From Burkholderiales bacterium (GTDB taxonomy: Bacteria > Pseudomonadota > Gammaproteobacteria > Burkholderiales > Usitatibacteraceae): a stretch of DNA of 64,000 nt. Location: contig JANYBL010000124.1 of NCBI GenBank assembly GCA_025360815.1, positions 36,294 through 100,293 of the forward strand. The letters run 5' to 3'. Positions 41,472 through 51,025 of this stretch are shown piece after piece. Numbering within the stretch: the stretch's first letter is position 1; each line of letters starts with the position of its first letter. Position numbers and translations under genes: made by a program. Below the pieces are notes generated by a model, which was not told the origin of the DNA, ran no database searches, and saw only the letters and a program-made list of their open reading frames with translations.

Positions 41472-41549
41472 CAGCGGTGAGCAATCATCGTCAATTTCTC
41501 CTCCGAGAGCGGTTTGCCCGATGACCACCAAGTCATCGGGCATTTTTTT
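41472..41549 (+). ncRNA. Putative sigma-54-dependent small RNA
   Basis: The predicted transcript runs from the sigma-54 start to the T-tract of the terminator, about 78 nt. It contains no open reading frame of note. An unpaired-looking ctcctcc (41498-41504) is complementary to Shine-Dalgarno sequences, and the transcript ends in a strong hairpin with a U-tract, the usual Hfq-binding tail. The existence of the RNA is inferred from promoter, terminator and absence of a gene; it is not matched to a known family. Confidence 0.5.
41516..41549 (+). terminator. Strong rho-independent terminator
   Basis: The perfect 10-bp stem gcccgatgac / gtcatcgggc (41516-41525, 41532-41541) is followed by seven T. 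It is too far (about 190 bases) from plsC to be its obvious terminator and fits the small RNA above. Confidence 0.9.
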
Positions 41550-41827
41550 GGGCGACCATTGAACGGGTGTTAAAGCAGGGAGATGTTAGCGGCGCGTAAT
41601 TTGAACAAATTTATCAATTTGCAAACGTGCAAATTTCCGTAACGCAGCCCATAAAGGGATGGGCTGCTTTAATCAACGTCGGCTTTGCCGAAACGATACC
41701 TGCCAGAACTAGATTTCTGCGAAATATTGTTTTGATAGATCGGCGCCGGCGGGCCGCTCGAACCCGCATTGAGGGCGTTGGGATGATGCTCAAGTATGCA
41801 GAAATTGAGCAAAAGTATCGCGTCAAA

Positions 41828-43369
41828 TCAAACCGGAATCCACAACATCGGCAGCCCGGGCAATCCTCGCAAGACCTGCGCCAATGAGCCATCCCGGACC
41901 ATTTGGGTGGCCGCTTCCATATCCGGCGCCATATAACGATCCTGTGGCATGGCGGGGCAGTGGGCGCGTAGCAAAGCGTGGGCCGATTCGAGCGGTAACG
42001 AACTTTGCAGGGGGCGCAAGAATTCAATTCCTTGTGATGCCGCCAGAAATTCAATGCCGATAATGTGCGCGGTGTTATTGATCATCGGTTGCAGGCGGCG
42101 TGCGGCAAAGGTTGCCATCGACACATGGTCTTCTTGGTTCGCGCTCGTCGGTAAGCTATCGACGCTAGCCGGGTGCGCCAGCGATTTATTCTCGGATGCC
42201 AGTGAGGCCGCCGTCACATGCGCGATCATAAAGCCGCTATTAAGCCCTGCGTCCGCCGTTAGAAAAGGCGGCAGGCGTGAAACTGAGCTATCAATCAACA
42301 TTGCAATCCGTCGCTCGGCAATCGCGCCCACTTCGGCGATCGCCACTGCCATCGCGTCGGCAGCCAGCGCCACCGGCTCAGCATGAAAATTGCCGCCGGA
42401 AATTAACATGTCGGCTTCGGCAAAGACAAGCGGATTGTCCGTCACCGCATTGGCCTCCCGCAGCAAGACCAGAGCGATGTGGCGCAGCTGATCCAAACAG
42501 GCACCGACCACTTGCGGTTGGCAGCGCAGGCAATAAGGATCTTGCACCCGATCATCGCCATCCAAATGTGAATCACGAATCGCACTGCCTTCGAGCAAGG
42601 CGCGGTAATATTTCGCCACATCAATCTGACCCGGCTGGCCGCGAAGCGCGTGGATGCGCGGATCAAACGGGCCATCGCTGCCGCGTGCGGCATCGACCGT
42701 CAATGCGCCCACTACCAGCGCCGCTTCCAGCACGGGCTCGAATGCAAACAGCGCATGCAATGCGAGCGCTGTCGATGTTTGTGTGCCATTAATGAGCGCC
42801 AAGCCTTCTTTTGCGCCGAGCTTTAGCGGCGCGATGCCCGCGCTCTTCAGCATTGGTGCGGCTGGTTTTCGTCCACCATCGACGAGCATTTCGCCTTCGC
42901 CCATGAGGGCTAGTGTCATGTGTGCTAATGGTGCTAAATCACCCGACGCGCCGACTGATCCTTGCGAGGGAATATAGGGGATCAACCCGGCGTTATGAAC
43001 TGCGAGCAATGTTTGAATAATCTCAGGACGCACCCCCGAATACCCACGCGCTAAGCTGCCCGCTTTGAGTGCAAGCATGAGTCGAACCACTGCCGGTGCT
43101 AACGGCTCACCCACGCCCACACTGTGCGAGCGGATCAAATTTAATTGCAGCGTATCAAGCGCGGTTTGGCTGATACGCTGGTTGGCGAGTTTGCCAAACC
43201 CCGTGTTGACGCCATATACGGGTGCATCGCCCTCAGCGGCGCGTTGCACGACGAGCATGCTCGCGCGCACACCTTCCCACGCTGAGGGATCAATGGCGAG
43301 CGGCTGGCAAGTTCTATGGATTGCCTGCAGTTGATCGAGCATGAACTGGCCGGGATGGATTGTGAACAA
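41828..43369 (-). CDS. hutH: Histidine ammonia-lyase
   Basis: HutH removes ammonia from histidine to give urocanate, the first step of histidine breakdown. The 513-residue product carries the Ala-Ser-Gly triad (141-143, in [15 protein letters not shown]) that cyclises to the MIO cofactor. The family blocks [23 protein letters not shown] and QEDHVSM are present. It is the second gene of the leftward hutU-hutH unit, 157 bases after hutU, with no clear terminator between them. Confidence 0.97.
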   Translation of the reverse strand: MFTIHPGQFMLDQLQAIHRTCQPLAIDPSAWEGVRASMLVVQRAAEGDAPVYGVNTGFGKLANQRISQTALDTLQLNLIRSHSVGVGEPLAPAVVRLMLALKAGSLARGYSGVRPEIIQTLLAVHNAGLIPYIPSQGSVGASGDLAPLAHMTLALMGEGEMLVDGGRKPAAPMLKSAGIAPLKLGAKEGLALINGTQTSTALALHALFAFEPVLEAALVVGALTVDAARGSDGPFDPRIHALRGQPGQIDVAKYYRALLEGSAIRDSHLDGDDRVQDPYCLRCQPQVVGACLDQLRHIALVLLREANAVTDNPLVFAEADMLISGGNFHAEPVALAADAMAVAIAEVGAIAERRIAMLIDSSVSRLPPFLTADAGLNSGFMIAHVTAASLASENKSLAHPASVDSLPTSANQEDHVSMATFAARRLQPMINNTAHIIGIEFLAASQGIEFLRPLQSSLPLESAHALLRAHCPAMPQDRYMAPDMEAATQMVRDGSLAQVLRGLPGLPMLWIPV

Positions 43370-43526
43370 AATGTTGCTCCTGTTATATTCGCTTTTCGGA
43401 TTGTCTCCCCAAACTAAATGGTTCTAGGCGACCGCGTCGGGCGAGACAATCCGTTGAAAATTGAGATGTCTATTCTTTACTCGTCATTCTTTATCGTCAT
43501 TCTTTATCGTTATTCTCGGTCGTTAT

Positions 43527-45254
43527 TCATTGCCGTTCATCATTGTCGTTCATCATCGGCAAATTTAGCCCCTGTTCGCGCGCGCAATCGATTGCTGACG
43601 CATAACCGGCATCTGCATGGCGCATCACGCCAGTCGCCGGATCGTTCCACAATACCCGTTCAATTCGCTTCCCGGCAGCCTCGGTGCCGTCGCACACAAT
43701 CACCATACCCGAGTGCTGCGAATAGCCCATCCCCACGCCGCCGCCGTGGTGCAGTGATACCCATGTTGCACCGCTTGCAGTGGTTAGCAAAGCATTGAGT
43801 AGCGGCCAATCCGATACCGCGTCGCTGCCATCCAGCATCGCCTCTGTTTCACGGTTAGGGCTGGCCACCGAGCCGGAGTCCAAATGGTCACGGCCAATCA
43901 CAATCGGCGCCTTAAGCTCGCCCGTTTTTACCATGGCATTAAACGCCAAACCGGCGCGATGCCGATCACCTAAACCAATCCAGCAAATCCGCGCTGGCAG
44001 CCCCTGAAACGCAATGCGCTCACCCGCCATATCGAGCCAGCGGTGCAGATGATGATCGTCGGGGAACAGTTCCTTCATCTTCTGATCGGTTTTACGAATA
44101 TCCTCCGCGTCGCCGGATAGTGCTACCCAACGAAACGGCCCTTTGCCGCGACAAAATAATGGGCGAATATAAGCGGGTACGAAGCCTGGGAATGCGAATG
44201 CATTTTTGACACCTTCGTCAAAGGCGACTTGCCGGAGGTTATTGCCGTAGTCCACCGTCGGAATGCCCATTGCCTGGAAGTCCAGCATCGCCTGCACATG
44301 CACAGCACAGCTTTGCGCCGCAGCTTTGCGTAGCGCCGCGTGCTGGTTGGCGTCCGCGCGCGCGGCTTGCCACTGTGCAGTTGACCAACCGGCCGGCAAA
44401 TAGCCATTCACCAAATCATGGGCGGAGGTCTGATCGGTTACCAGATCAGGCCTTAAATTTTGAGTCTTTGCCCGGCGCACGAGTTCTGGAAAAATCTCTG
44501 CTGCGTTGCCGAGTAGCCCGATCGATACCGCCTTTTTATCCCGGACATAGCGGGCAATACGCGCGAGCGCATCATCGAGATTGTCGGCTTGCTCGTCTAG
44601 ATAACGGGTTTTAATCCGCATATCAATACGTGATTGCTGGCATTCGATACTGAGTGATGTCGCGCCGGCAAAACTCGCCGCCAGCGGCTGCGCTCCGCCC
44701 ATACCACCCAGGCCTGCGGTAAGAAACCAGCGCCCACTCAAATCGCCGCCGTAGTGCTGCTGCCCGGCTTCCACAAACGTCTCGTATGTGCCTTGCACAA
44801 TGCCCTGCGTGCCGATGTATATCCACGAGCCCGCGGTCATCTGTCCGTACATCATCAACCCCTTGCGATCGAGCTCGTCAAAGTGTTCCCATGTCGCCCA
44901 CTTTGGCACCAAGTTTGAATTCGCCAGCAGCACCCGCGGCGCATCAACATGAGTGCGAAAAACACCCACTGGTTTCCCGGATTGAATCAGTAATGTTTCA
45001 TCTTCCTTAAGCGCCCGCAGCGCCACCAAAATCGCCTCATAGCAATCCCAGTTCCGTGCCGCTTTACCAATACCGCCGTAAACCACCAATGCATCCGGAT
45101 TCTCGGCGACTTCTGGGTCAAGGTTATTTTGAAGCATGCGATACGCCGCTTCGATCAGCCAGTTTTGACAGACGATCTCCGTGCCACGCGGTGCGCAGAC
45201 GGGGTGCGCGCCATGAGCAGGCGTAATTTTTTGGACGGAGGATAAATCGTTCAT
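43527..45254 (-). CDS. hutU: Urocanate hydratase
   Basis: HutU hydrates urocanate to imidazolone propionate using tightly bound NAD+. The 575-residue product has the NAD-binding [40 protein letters not shown] and the C-terminal [21 protein letters not shown] or ATG two codons upstream is possible; AAGGA lies at good distance from the ATG at 45254. It is the first gene of the leftward hut unit and is transcribed from the promoter overlapping the HutC site. Confidence 0.97.
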   Translation of the reverse strand: MNDLSSVQKITPAHGAHPVCAPRGTEIVCQNWLIEAAYRMLQNNLDPEVAENPDALVVYGGIGKAARNWDCYEAILVALRALKEDETLLIQSGKPVGVFRTHVDAPRVLLANSNLVPKWATWEHFDELDRKGLMMYGQMTAGSWIYIGTQGIVQGTYETFVEAGQQHYGGDLSGRWFLTAGLGGMGGAQPLAASFAGATSLSIECQQSRIDMRIKTRYLDEQADNLDDALARIARYVRDKKAVSIGLLGNAAEIFPELVRRAKTQNLRPDLVTDQTSAHDLVNGYLPAGWSTAQWQAARADANQHAALRKAAAQSCAVHVQAMLDFQAMGIPTVDYGNNLRQVAFDEGVKNAFAFPGFVPAYIRPLFCRGKGPFRWVALSGDAEDIRKTDQKMKELFPDDHHLHRWLDMAGERIAFQGLPARICWIGLGDRHRAGLAFNAMVKTGELKAPIVIGRDHLDSGSVASPNRETEAMLDGSDAVSDWPLLNALLTTASGATWVSLHHGGGVGMGYSQHSGMVIVCDGTEAAGKRIERVLWNDPATGVMRHADAGYASAIDCAREQGLNLPMMNDNDERQ

Positions 45255-45291
45255 GAACAATCCTTAGCAAGCGCTAAAACATAATCAATAA

Positions 45292-45320
45292 ACTCTACTT
45301 GTCTAGACAAGCTGAGTCAA
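45292..45320 (-). promoter_or_regulatory. hutU promoter with HutC operator in the spacer
   Basis: Read leftward, a -35 TTGACT (45315-45320) and a -10 TAGAGT (45292-45297) are separated by exactly 17 bases. Fourteen of those bases (45298-45311) are the perfect palindrome cttgtctagacaag, which resembles known HutC boxes of the GntR family. Bound HutC would cover the promoter. The same site lies 24 bases before the hutC start, so it probably controls both directions. Confidence 0.75.
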
Positions 45321-45334
45321 GTATTCTTTCAACT

Positions 45335-46060
45335 ATGGTCACAAAAAACAAGCCCGCACGAATCCCGGCGCCTTACGCCGTAGTCAAACAATACCTGAAG
45401 AAAAATCTTCAAAATGGCCGCTGGGCTCCAGGCGCGCTGATGCCGTCCGAGGCAGAGCTTGTTGCGCAATTCAGCGTGAGCCGCATGACAGTAAATCGTG
45501 CGATTCGTGAACTACAAACAGAAGGGCTGGTCAGCCGTATCCAAGGGGTTGGTACCTTTGCCGCCGAACCACACCGGGTATCATCTACTTTGACCATTCG
45601 CGATTTGCACAGCGAAATAGAAGAGCGCGGGCATACTCATCATGCTGTAGTGCATATTGCCAAAGCAGAGCTGGTGACAACTGCGGTTGCACTGCGCCTT
45701 GGTCTGGAAAAAGGAGCAACGGTTTTTCATACCGTCATCGTGCATTACGAAAATGGAGTACCGCTTCAATGCGAAGATCGCTACGTGAATCCCGCTTGCG
45801 CTCCCGACTATCTGCGTGTCGACTTCACGCAGACAACACCAACCCAATATTTACTTGAAGTTGCTCCGCATTGGGAGGCGCAGTACCGCATCGAGGCCAG
45901 CGCGCCGACCGCCCGTGAAGCTAAGCTGCTTGGCATCCGCCGAGATGACGCGTGCCTCATCATTGCGCGTCGCACAGTAAGCATGAATGTGCCGATCACC
46001 GCCGCACGGCTGGTGCATCCAGGCACACGCTATTCGCTGGCAGGGCAGTTCAAACCATGA
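45335..46060 (+). CDS. hutC: Histidine utilisation repressor HutC
   Basis: This 241-residue GntR-family regulator is of the HutC subfamily. It has an N-terminal winged helix (MPSEAELVAQFSVSRMTVNRAIRELQTEGLVSRIQGVGTF) and a C-terminal UbiC-like ligand domain (VFHTVIVHYENGVPLQCEDRYVNP, TPTQYLLEVAPHWEAQYRIEA). HutC proteins sense urocanate and release the hut promoters. An ATG at 45299 is in frame but overlaps the operator palindrome, so the ATG at 45335 is chosen. It overlaps hutD by four bases. Confidence 0.95.
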   Translation: MVTKNKPARIPAPYAVVKQYLKKNLQNGRWAPGALMPSEAELVAQFSVSRMTVNRAIRELQTEGLVSRIQGVGTFAAEPHRVSSTLTIRDLHSEIEERGHTHHAVVHIAKAELVTTAVALRLGLEKGATVFHTVIVHYENGVPLQCEDRYVNPACAPDYLRVDFTQTTPTQYLLEVAPHWEAQYRIEASAPTAREAKLLGIRRDDACLIIARRTVSMNVPITAARLVHPGTRYSLAGQFKP

Positions 46061-46791
46061 AACCTGCCATTATTCGGCTCGATGAGATCACTCCGCAACC
46101 ATGGCGCAATGGCGGCGGACACACTCGGGAATTGCTGCGCTTGCACGGGGGCAATCGTTCGACTTGGCAATGCCGGATTAGCGTGGCCGATATTGAATCC
46201 GATGGGCCGTTTTCAGCGTTTGACGGTGTTGAGCGCTGGTTTGCGGTTATTGACGGCGCGGGTGTGGCGCTGCGATTTGCAAGCCAGGAAACAAGGCTAC
46301 TGAAATCAAGCCCGCCGTTTTGCTTCGATGGTGGTACGCCGCCTGATTGCCAGCTGATTCATGGCGCAACACGTGACTTAAATTTGATGATAGCCAAGGG
46401 CTCAGGAAAAATGAACATCGCCTATGACCGGCTGGCATGGCAGGCTATATCAACGCCAGCAATGCCAGCAATGCCAGCAATGCCAGCAATGCCAGCAATG
46501 CCATTGGCCCCGTTACCCTCACTCACGTTATCAATGCCACCAACCTCGCCAACCCGATCAAGGCCACCAACCCCATCCGCGCAATGCGGATTGTTTGCAA
46601 CGGCTGCCGGCTATATTCATTGCGATGCATTATCGGTTCAACCAATCGGGCCAATCGCAGCGCATTCGCTGGTGTGGTTTAGCGAGCTACCGATGAAGCC
46701 GCTCGTGTTTGAAGCGTTGCATCAAGCTACGCAATGTATCGGTTGGTGGCTCAGTTTTTCGCCGTCGGACGCGAAGCGGAAAGAATTTTGA
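46057..46791 (+). CDS. hutD: HutD family protein with repeat insertion
   Basis: HutD is a small cupin-like protein of hut operons, suggested in Pseudomonas to limit hut expression. The start is typical: IIRLDEITPQPWRNGGGHTREL, then ISVADIESDGPFSAFDGVERWF, and near the end a PIAAHSLVWFSELP block. At about residues 133-176 a foreign-looking stretch is inserted: five Ala-Met-Pro units followed by Pro/Ser/Thr-rich sequence. This brings the protein to 244 residues, against roughly 190-200 usual. The frame stays open. Start ATG overlaps the hutC stop. Confidence 0.85.
   Translation: MKPAIIRLDEITPQPWRNGGGHTRELLRLHGGNRSTWQCRISVADIESDGPFSAFDGVERWFAVIDGAGVALRFASQETRLLKSSPPFCFDGGTPPDCQLIHGATRDLNLMIAKGSGKMNIAYDRLAWQAISTPAMPAMPAMPAMPAMPLAPLPSLTLSMPPTSPTRSRPPTPSAQCGLFATAAGYIHCDALSVQPIGPIAAHSLVWFSELPMKPLVFEALHQATQCIGWWLSFSPSDAKRKEF
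46456..46500 (+). repeat. Five 9-bp tandem repeats inside hutD
   Basis: Five perfect copies of ccagcaatg. The period is a multiple of three, so copy-number change keeps the hutD frame. Confidence 0.95.
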
Positions 46792-48020
46792 GCACGCTCT
46801 GGCATAACGCGAACGTTGCCACGATGTGCGATTCTAATTGGGGCATGATCGAGCGCGGTGCGGTCATTACCAATGGCAGCAACATCGTTTGGGTCGGCCG
46901 CGAACAAGACTGCCCGATAGCGCACCTGCAACAAGTCACGACCAAACACAATCTCGGTAATCGTTTGCTTACACCGGGCTTAATCGATTGCCACACTCAT
47001 CTAATCTACGGCGGTGATCGTGCTCGCGAGTTTGAACTGCGCTTGGAAGGCGCGCGCTACGAAGAGATTGCCCGTGCTGGCGGCGGCATTCGCTCAACGG
47101 TTTCAGCAACACGTCAGGCGGGTGATGAAGCGCTTTTTGAATCGGCATGCCAACGCGCGCAACAACTCATGCGTGGAGGTGTGACGACGATCGAAATCAA
47201 ATCGGGATACGGGCTAACGGCGCATGATGAAGCACGCATGCTGCGCATTGCACGGCGGGTAGGTGAGCAGTTGGGCATTACTGTTCGCACCACTTATCTT
47301 GCCGCCCATGCGGTTCCGCCTGAGTTTGATGGGCGGGCTGATGATTACATCGACGCAACCAACCATTGGATGAGTGCACTTCATGCCGAAGGGCTCATTG
47401 ATGCGGTAGACGCATTTTGTGAGGGCATCGGTTTTACGCCCTTGCAAACGCGGCGGGTGTTCGAGCGGGCACAACAATTGGGGTTGCCCGTAAAACTACA
47501 TGCCGAACAATTATCGGATCAGGGCGGGGCAGCGCTGGCCGCAGAATTTAGCGCCTTGTCTTGTGATCATCTGGAGTATCTGAATGCGGACGGCATTCAA
47601 GCCATGCAGAAGGCGGGTAGTGTGGCGGTATTGCTACCTGGCGCGTTTTATTTTTTGCGCGAAACCAAGTTGCCACCGATTCAGCAATTGCGCGACGCAG
47701 GCGTGCCCATCGCGATAGCCACCGACCACAATCCGGGTTCGTCGCCTTGTCTATCGCCGCTCTTGATGCTCAATATGGCATGTACATTATTTCGCCTAAC
47801 GCCAACTGAGGCGCTGCTCGGCATGACCGCAAACGCCGCATCTGCACTGGGCCTTGGGGCAACGCAAGGCACCATCGAAGCCGGCAAAAGGGCGGATTTC
47901 GCAGTTTGGAATGTGGCGTATCCGAACGAACTGGCATATTGGTTTGGGCATCACTCCTGTGCGCAAATTATTGTCGGTGGTGTCGTACCAGAAACACATC
48001 GCGAGCAAAGCCATGATTGA
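46788..48020 (+). CDS. hutI: Imidazolonepropionase
   Basis: HutI opens the ring of imidazolone propionate to give formiminoglutamate. This amidohydrolase has the metal-binding DCHTHLIYGGDRAREFELR, GYGLTAHDEARML, AHAVPPEF, LHAEQLSDQGGAALAA and ATDHNPGSSP. The open frame begins at 46734 inside hutD. The family N-terminus (LWHNANVATM) fits a TTG start at 46788 that overlaps the hutD stop and has GGAAAG before it, giving 410 residues. The TTG start would lower expression relative to its neighbours. Confidence 0.96.
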   Translation: MSTLWHNANVATMCDSNWGMIERGAVITNGSNIVWVGREQDCPIAHLQQVTTKHNLGNRLLTPGLIDCHTHLIYGGDRAREFELRLEGARYEEIARAGGGIRSTVSATRQAGDEALFESACQRAQQLMRGGVTTIEIKSGYGLTAHDEARMLRIARRVGEQLGITVRTTYLAAHAVPPEFDGRADDYIDATNHWMSALHAEGLIDAVDAFCEGIGFTPLQTRRVFERAQQLGLPVKLHAEQLSDQGGAALAAEFSALSCDHLEYLNADGIQAMQKAGSVAVLLPGAFYFLRETKLPPIQQLRDAGVPIAIATDHNPGSSPCLSPLLMLNMACTLFRLTPTEALLGMTANAASALGLGATQGTIEAGKRADFAVWNVAYPNELAYWFGHHSCAQIIVGGVVPETHREQSHD

Positions 48021-48825
48021 AGCCGCTGCTTTGCTGCATCGCGGAACATCGCCGCTGCTGGTGAGTCTGCCGCATATCGGGACGTTGATTCCGAGCAATA
48101 TTCGCCACCGATTCGTGCCTCGCGCTTTGTTTTGCGAAGACACCGATTGGCATCTCGACCAGCTCTACAGCTTTGTCAATGTGATGGGTGCCAGTGTGCT
48201 TTTGCCAAAGTGTTCCCGATACGTCATCGATCTAAATCGCCCACCTGAAAACATGCCAATGTATGCAGGCAACAACAATACTGAACTCTGCCCCACGCGT
48301 TTTTTTAGCGGCGATGCGCTGTACAACGACGGCAGTGCCCCCGATGAAACTGAAATTGCGGAGCGGCTGACACAATACTGGCAGCCTTATCACGTGGCAT
48401 TGGCGGCGGAACTCGCTCGCTTAAAATCCATCTATGGCTACGCCATTCTTTTTGATGGTCACAGCATTAAATCTGAATTACCGTGGTTGTTTGCCGGGCG
48501 TTTGCCGGACTTAAATTTGGGAACGGTGAATGGCACAAGCTGTGATGCATCCTTGCGCGATGCATTGGCAGGTGTTTTGCAATCGCAAGCCAAGTTCACG
48601 CATGTCGTTGACGGCCGTTTTAAGGGGGGCTACATCACGCGCCACTACGGCGCGCCCGGTAATCACCTGCACGCAGTGCAATTAGAAATGAGTTGGCGCA
48701 GTTACATGGACGAGCGTCCGCCATTTCATTACGATAAAAATCGAGCCACCAATGTGCAGCCGTTGTTGCAAAGAGTGATTGAGACCATGCTGAATTGGAA
48801 GCCCGATGACCAGTACAATCTCTAG
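48013..48825 (+). CDS. hutG: N-formylglutamate deformylase
   Basis: HutG hydrolyses N-formylglutamate to glutamate and formate, the last step of the five-step hut route. The 270-residue product is of the N-formylglutamate amidohydrolase family, not the arginase-like formiminoglutamase. It shows LLVSLPHIGTLIP, CEDTDWHLDQLY, DLNRPPEN, LFDGHSIKSELP and RFKGGYITRHYGAPGNHLHAVQLEM. The frame opens earlier (47854) inside hutI; the ATG at 48013 overlaps the hutI end and fits the family start. Its 3' end overlaps hutF by 20 bases. Confidence 0.94.
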   Translation: MIEAAALLHRGTSPLLVSLPHIGTLIPSNIRHRFVPRALFCEDTDWHLDQLYSFVNVMGASVLLPKCSRYVIDLNRPPENMPMYAGNNNTELCPTRFFSGDALYNDGSAPDETEIAERLTQYWQPYHVALAAELARLKSIYGYAILFDGHSIKSELPWLFAGRLPDLNLGTVNGTSCDASLRDALAGVLQSQAKFTHVVDGRFKGGYITRHYGAPGNHLHAVQLEMSWRSYMDERPPFHYDKNRATNVQPLLQRVIETMLNWKPDDQYNL

Positions 48826-50275
48826 CCTTTCGTTGAAACCAAAACGCCTCTGGGCGGCACGCGCATGGTTGGAAAGCGGTTGGGCTGAGCGCGTGTTGTT
48901 CACAATCGGTGAAGACGGCCATTGGGCGAATATCGTTGTCGACACCGATCAGCCGATAGATGCAACCATCGTCAACGGTGTCGCATTGCCAGGTATGGTG
49001 AACTCGCACAGCCACGCATTTCAACGCGCATTTGCGGGGATGGCCGAGAGACGCGGATGCAGGAGCCAGAACATAAGCTTAAGCATCAGCACAGACGCAA
49101 ACAAGATCACAAACGCAAACACGAACACAAACGATAATTTCTGGTCTTGGCGGGACCGCATGTACCGCGTTGCTTTGCGCATCACGCCCGATCAACTTGA
49201 AGCGGTTGCCGCGCAATTGTTTATCGAGCTGCTGCGCGGCGGCTATACCCAGGTTTGTGAGTTCCATTATTTGCAGCACGACCCGCACGGTACGCCATAC
49301 GACGATCCGCTCAGGCTCTTTTGGGCCGTTGCCGATGCGGCTGACACTGCCGGTATCGGTTTAACGATGCTGCCGGTGCTCTATGAACGCGCTGGGTTTA
49401 GTCAGCCCAATCTACGCGATGATCAGCGCCGGTTTGCCAGCACCCCTGCGAGCGTGTGGGCGGCGCGGGAGGCTTTGCATCATTGCGGCAGGCCGTTACA
49501 TAACGCCGGTGTAGCGATTCACTCGCTGCGGGCCGCCTCGCCACAATCCATCGCGGTGTTGCGTGATTTGACGACAGACAATACGCCTATCCATATTCAC
49601 GTCAGTGAGCAAATGCAGGAGGTGGAGGACTGCGTCGCCACGCTCGGCGCCCGCCCCATCGCCTGGTTGGCGCAAGAAAAATTGCTCGATTCGCGCTGGC
49701 AACTCGTTCATGCAACGCATGCAGTCGAGTGCGAAATCGCCTCAATCGCCAGTGCTGGCGCGGGGTTTGTGGTTTGCCCTAGCACCGAAGCGAACTTGGG
49801 TGATGGCTTTTGTGATTTGCCAAATTGGCTCGCGAGCCGCGTACCCATGTCGATCGGCTCCGACAGCCACATCAGCCGCGATTGGCGCGAGGAACTACGC
49901 TTGTTGGAATACGGCCAGCGTTTGCAAAAACAACAGCGCAATATCAGCTCATCAATCGCCACACCCTCAACGGCCGAACGGCTATGGCAGCGATCGCAGA
50001 GCGGCGGTGCGGCGGCGGCCGGTTTCAAGCAATGGGGGCTCGCCGTTGGGGCAAGGGCGGATCTGCTGGTTGTCAATTCTGATGATGCCCACCTGCTCGG
50101 CATCCCCGATTTGCAACTAATGGATGCGCTCGTGTTTTCCAGCCCCTCGAGCCCGTGGCGCGATGTGATGGTGGCAGGACAATGGGTGGTGCGCGATCAT
50201 CATCACGCGAATGCGGCGGCGGTGGCGGAGCGATTCGCAGGCGCAATGCGGGCACTTTGGAAGGCCGAGCAGTGA
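48806..50275 (+). CDS. hutF: Formimidoylglutamate deiminase
   Basis: HutF removes ammonia from formiminoglutamate to give N-formylglutamate, the substrate of HutG. This amidohydrolase of 489 residues has LPGMVNSHSHAFQRAFAGMA (metal-binding HxH), CEFHYLQHDP, HIHVSEQMQEV and VPMSIGSDSHISRDWREELR. Between residues about 84 and 110, where the family has a short AEYRG...FWSWR loop, there is an extra Asn/Thr/Ser-rich piece (TDANKITNANTNTNDN). It ends exactly where the convergent TauE gene ends, with no bases between the two stops. Confidence 0.94.
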   Translation: MTSTISSLSLKPKRLWAARAWLESGWAERVLFTIGEDGHWANIVVDTDQPIDATIVNGVALPGMVNSHSHAFQRAFAGMAERRGCRSQNISLSISTDANKITNANTNTNDNFWSWRDRMYRVALRITPDQLEAVAAQLFIELLRGGYTQVCEFHYLQHDPHGTPYDDPLRLFWAVADAADTAGIGLTMLPVLYERAGFSQPNLRDDQRRFASTPASVWAAREALHHCGRPLHNAGVAIHSLRAASPQSIAVLRDLTTDNTPIHIHVSEQMQEVEDCVATLGARPIAWLAQEKLLDSRWQLVHATHAVECEIASIASAGAGFVVCPSTEANLGDGFCDLPNWLASRVPMSIGSDSHISRDWREELRLLEYGQRLQKQQRNISSSIATPSTAERLWQRSQSGGAAAAGFKQWGLAVGARADLLVVNSDDAHLLGIPDLQLMDALVFSSPSSPWRDVMVAGQWVVRDHHHANAAAVAERFAGAMRALWKAEQ

Positions 50276-51025
50276 TTATTTAATCCACTGCAACCAACCC
50301 CCCGCTAACAAATAGCAACTACCGGTCACCATCACCGTTCCGCTTGTCCATTTGCGAAAATCGGCATCGCTCATTCTATCAAGCACCTTGCGGGATAAAT
50401 TGGTGCCGACCATGGCCAGCATCACCGCGCCGATAGCCATCCACCACTCGATGTTGCCGTGGGCGGTATCGAGCAACACGCCGAAATAGATGATCTTCAA
50501 AATATGCCCAAAGCTTTGGGTGCTTGCTTTGGTTGCCACCACTTGCTTTCGATTCATGCTCGAATGAATATAAAACACATCGAGCAGCGGCCCCGAAATT
50601 CCTGCGACTAATTGAATCGCGGTGCAGGTCAAGCCGCACAGGAAAGGGTGGCCGGTCTTGTCGACATTAAATTTTAGATTCTGCGGTAAGAAAAAACTGA
50701 TGAAAGGGGTCGCGCCCAGCAGCAGATAAGCGACTGGTTTGCTCGCCGACAATTGGATAAAACTAAACACCCCCAACACGATCAGTGCCCCAAGTGCGGT
50801 GCCGCGAAATACCGCCCAATTCACATTTTGCCGCCACAGCCAGGCCCGCCAGCCATTCGCCGCCATTTGCGTCACACCGTGCAACATCATCGCCTGCGGT
50901 AGAGGCAAAAACGCCAGCAATACGCCCATCAAAATCATCCCGCCTGCCATACCGAGGATGCCGGAAATGAAGGAGGTAACGACAATTGAGGCGGCGATGA
51001 TAGTGATGGCGATGAGGGATGGCAT
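50276..51025 (-). CDS. TauE/SafE family membrane transporter
   Basis: This 249-residue integral membrane protein has about seven to eight helices and belongs to the TauE/SafE (DUF81) family, proposed to carry sulfite, sulfonates or other organic anions. The first helix has FISGILGMAGGMILMG, the conserved Gly-rich motif of the family's first repeat, and the second repeat has LVAGISGPLLDVFYI. The substrate is unknown. Position next to hut genes is convergent and probably not functional linkage. The 5' region shows a normal ATG at 51025. Confidence 0.88.
   Translation of the reverse strand: MPSLIAITIIAASIVVTSFISGILGMAGGMILMGVLLAFLPLPQAMMLHGVTQMAANGWRAWLWRQNVNWAVFRGTALGALIVLGVFSFIQLSASKPVAYLLLGATPFISFFLPQNLKFNVDKTGHPFLCGLTCTAIQLVAGISGPLLDVFYIHSSMNRKQVVATKASTQSFGHILKIIYFGVLLDTAHGNIEWWMAIGAVMLAMVGTNLSRKVLDRMSDADFRKWTSGTVMVTGSCYLLAGGWLQWIK

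Larger units (their letters stand above)
41329..41827. other. plsC / hutH gap holding a putative sRNA and other hairpins
   Basis: No protein gene is supported. From left to right: half-sites ttgcgcacc (41342-41350) and ggtgcggtgcaa (41375-41386); the sigma-54 type promoter at 41445-41462; the terminator at 41516-41549; an 8-bp inverted repeat aatttgca / tgcaaatt (41616-41635); and a hairpin gcagcccat / atgggctgc (41644-41667) followed by tttaat. Confidence 0.5.
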
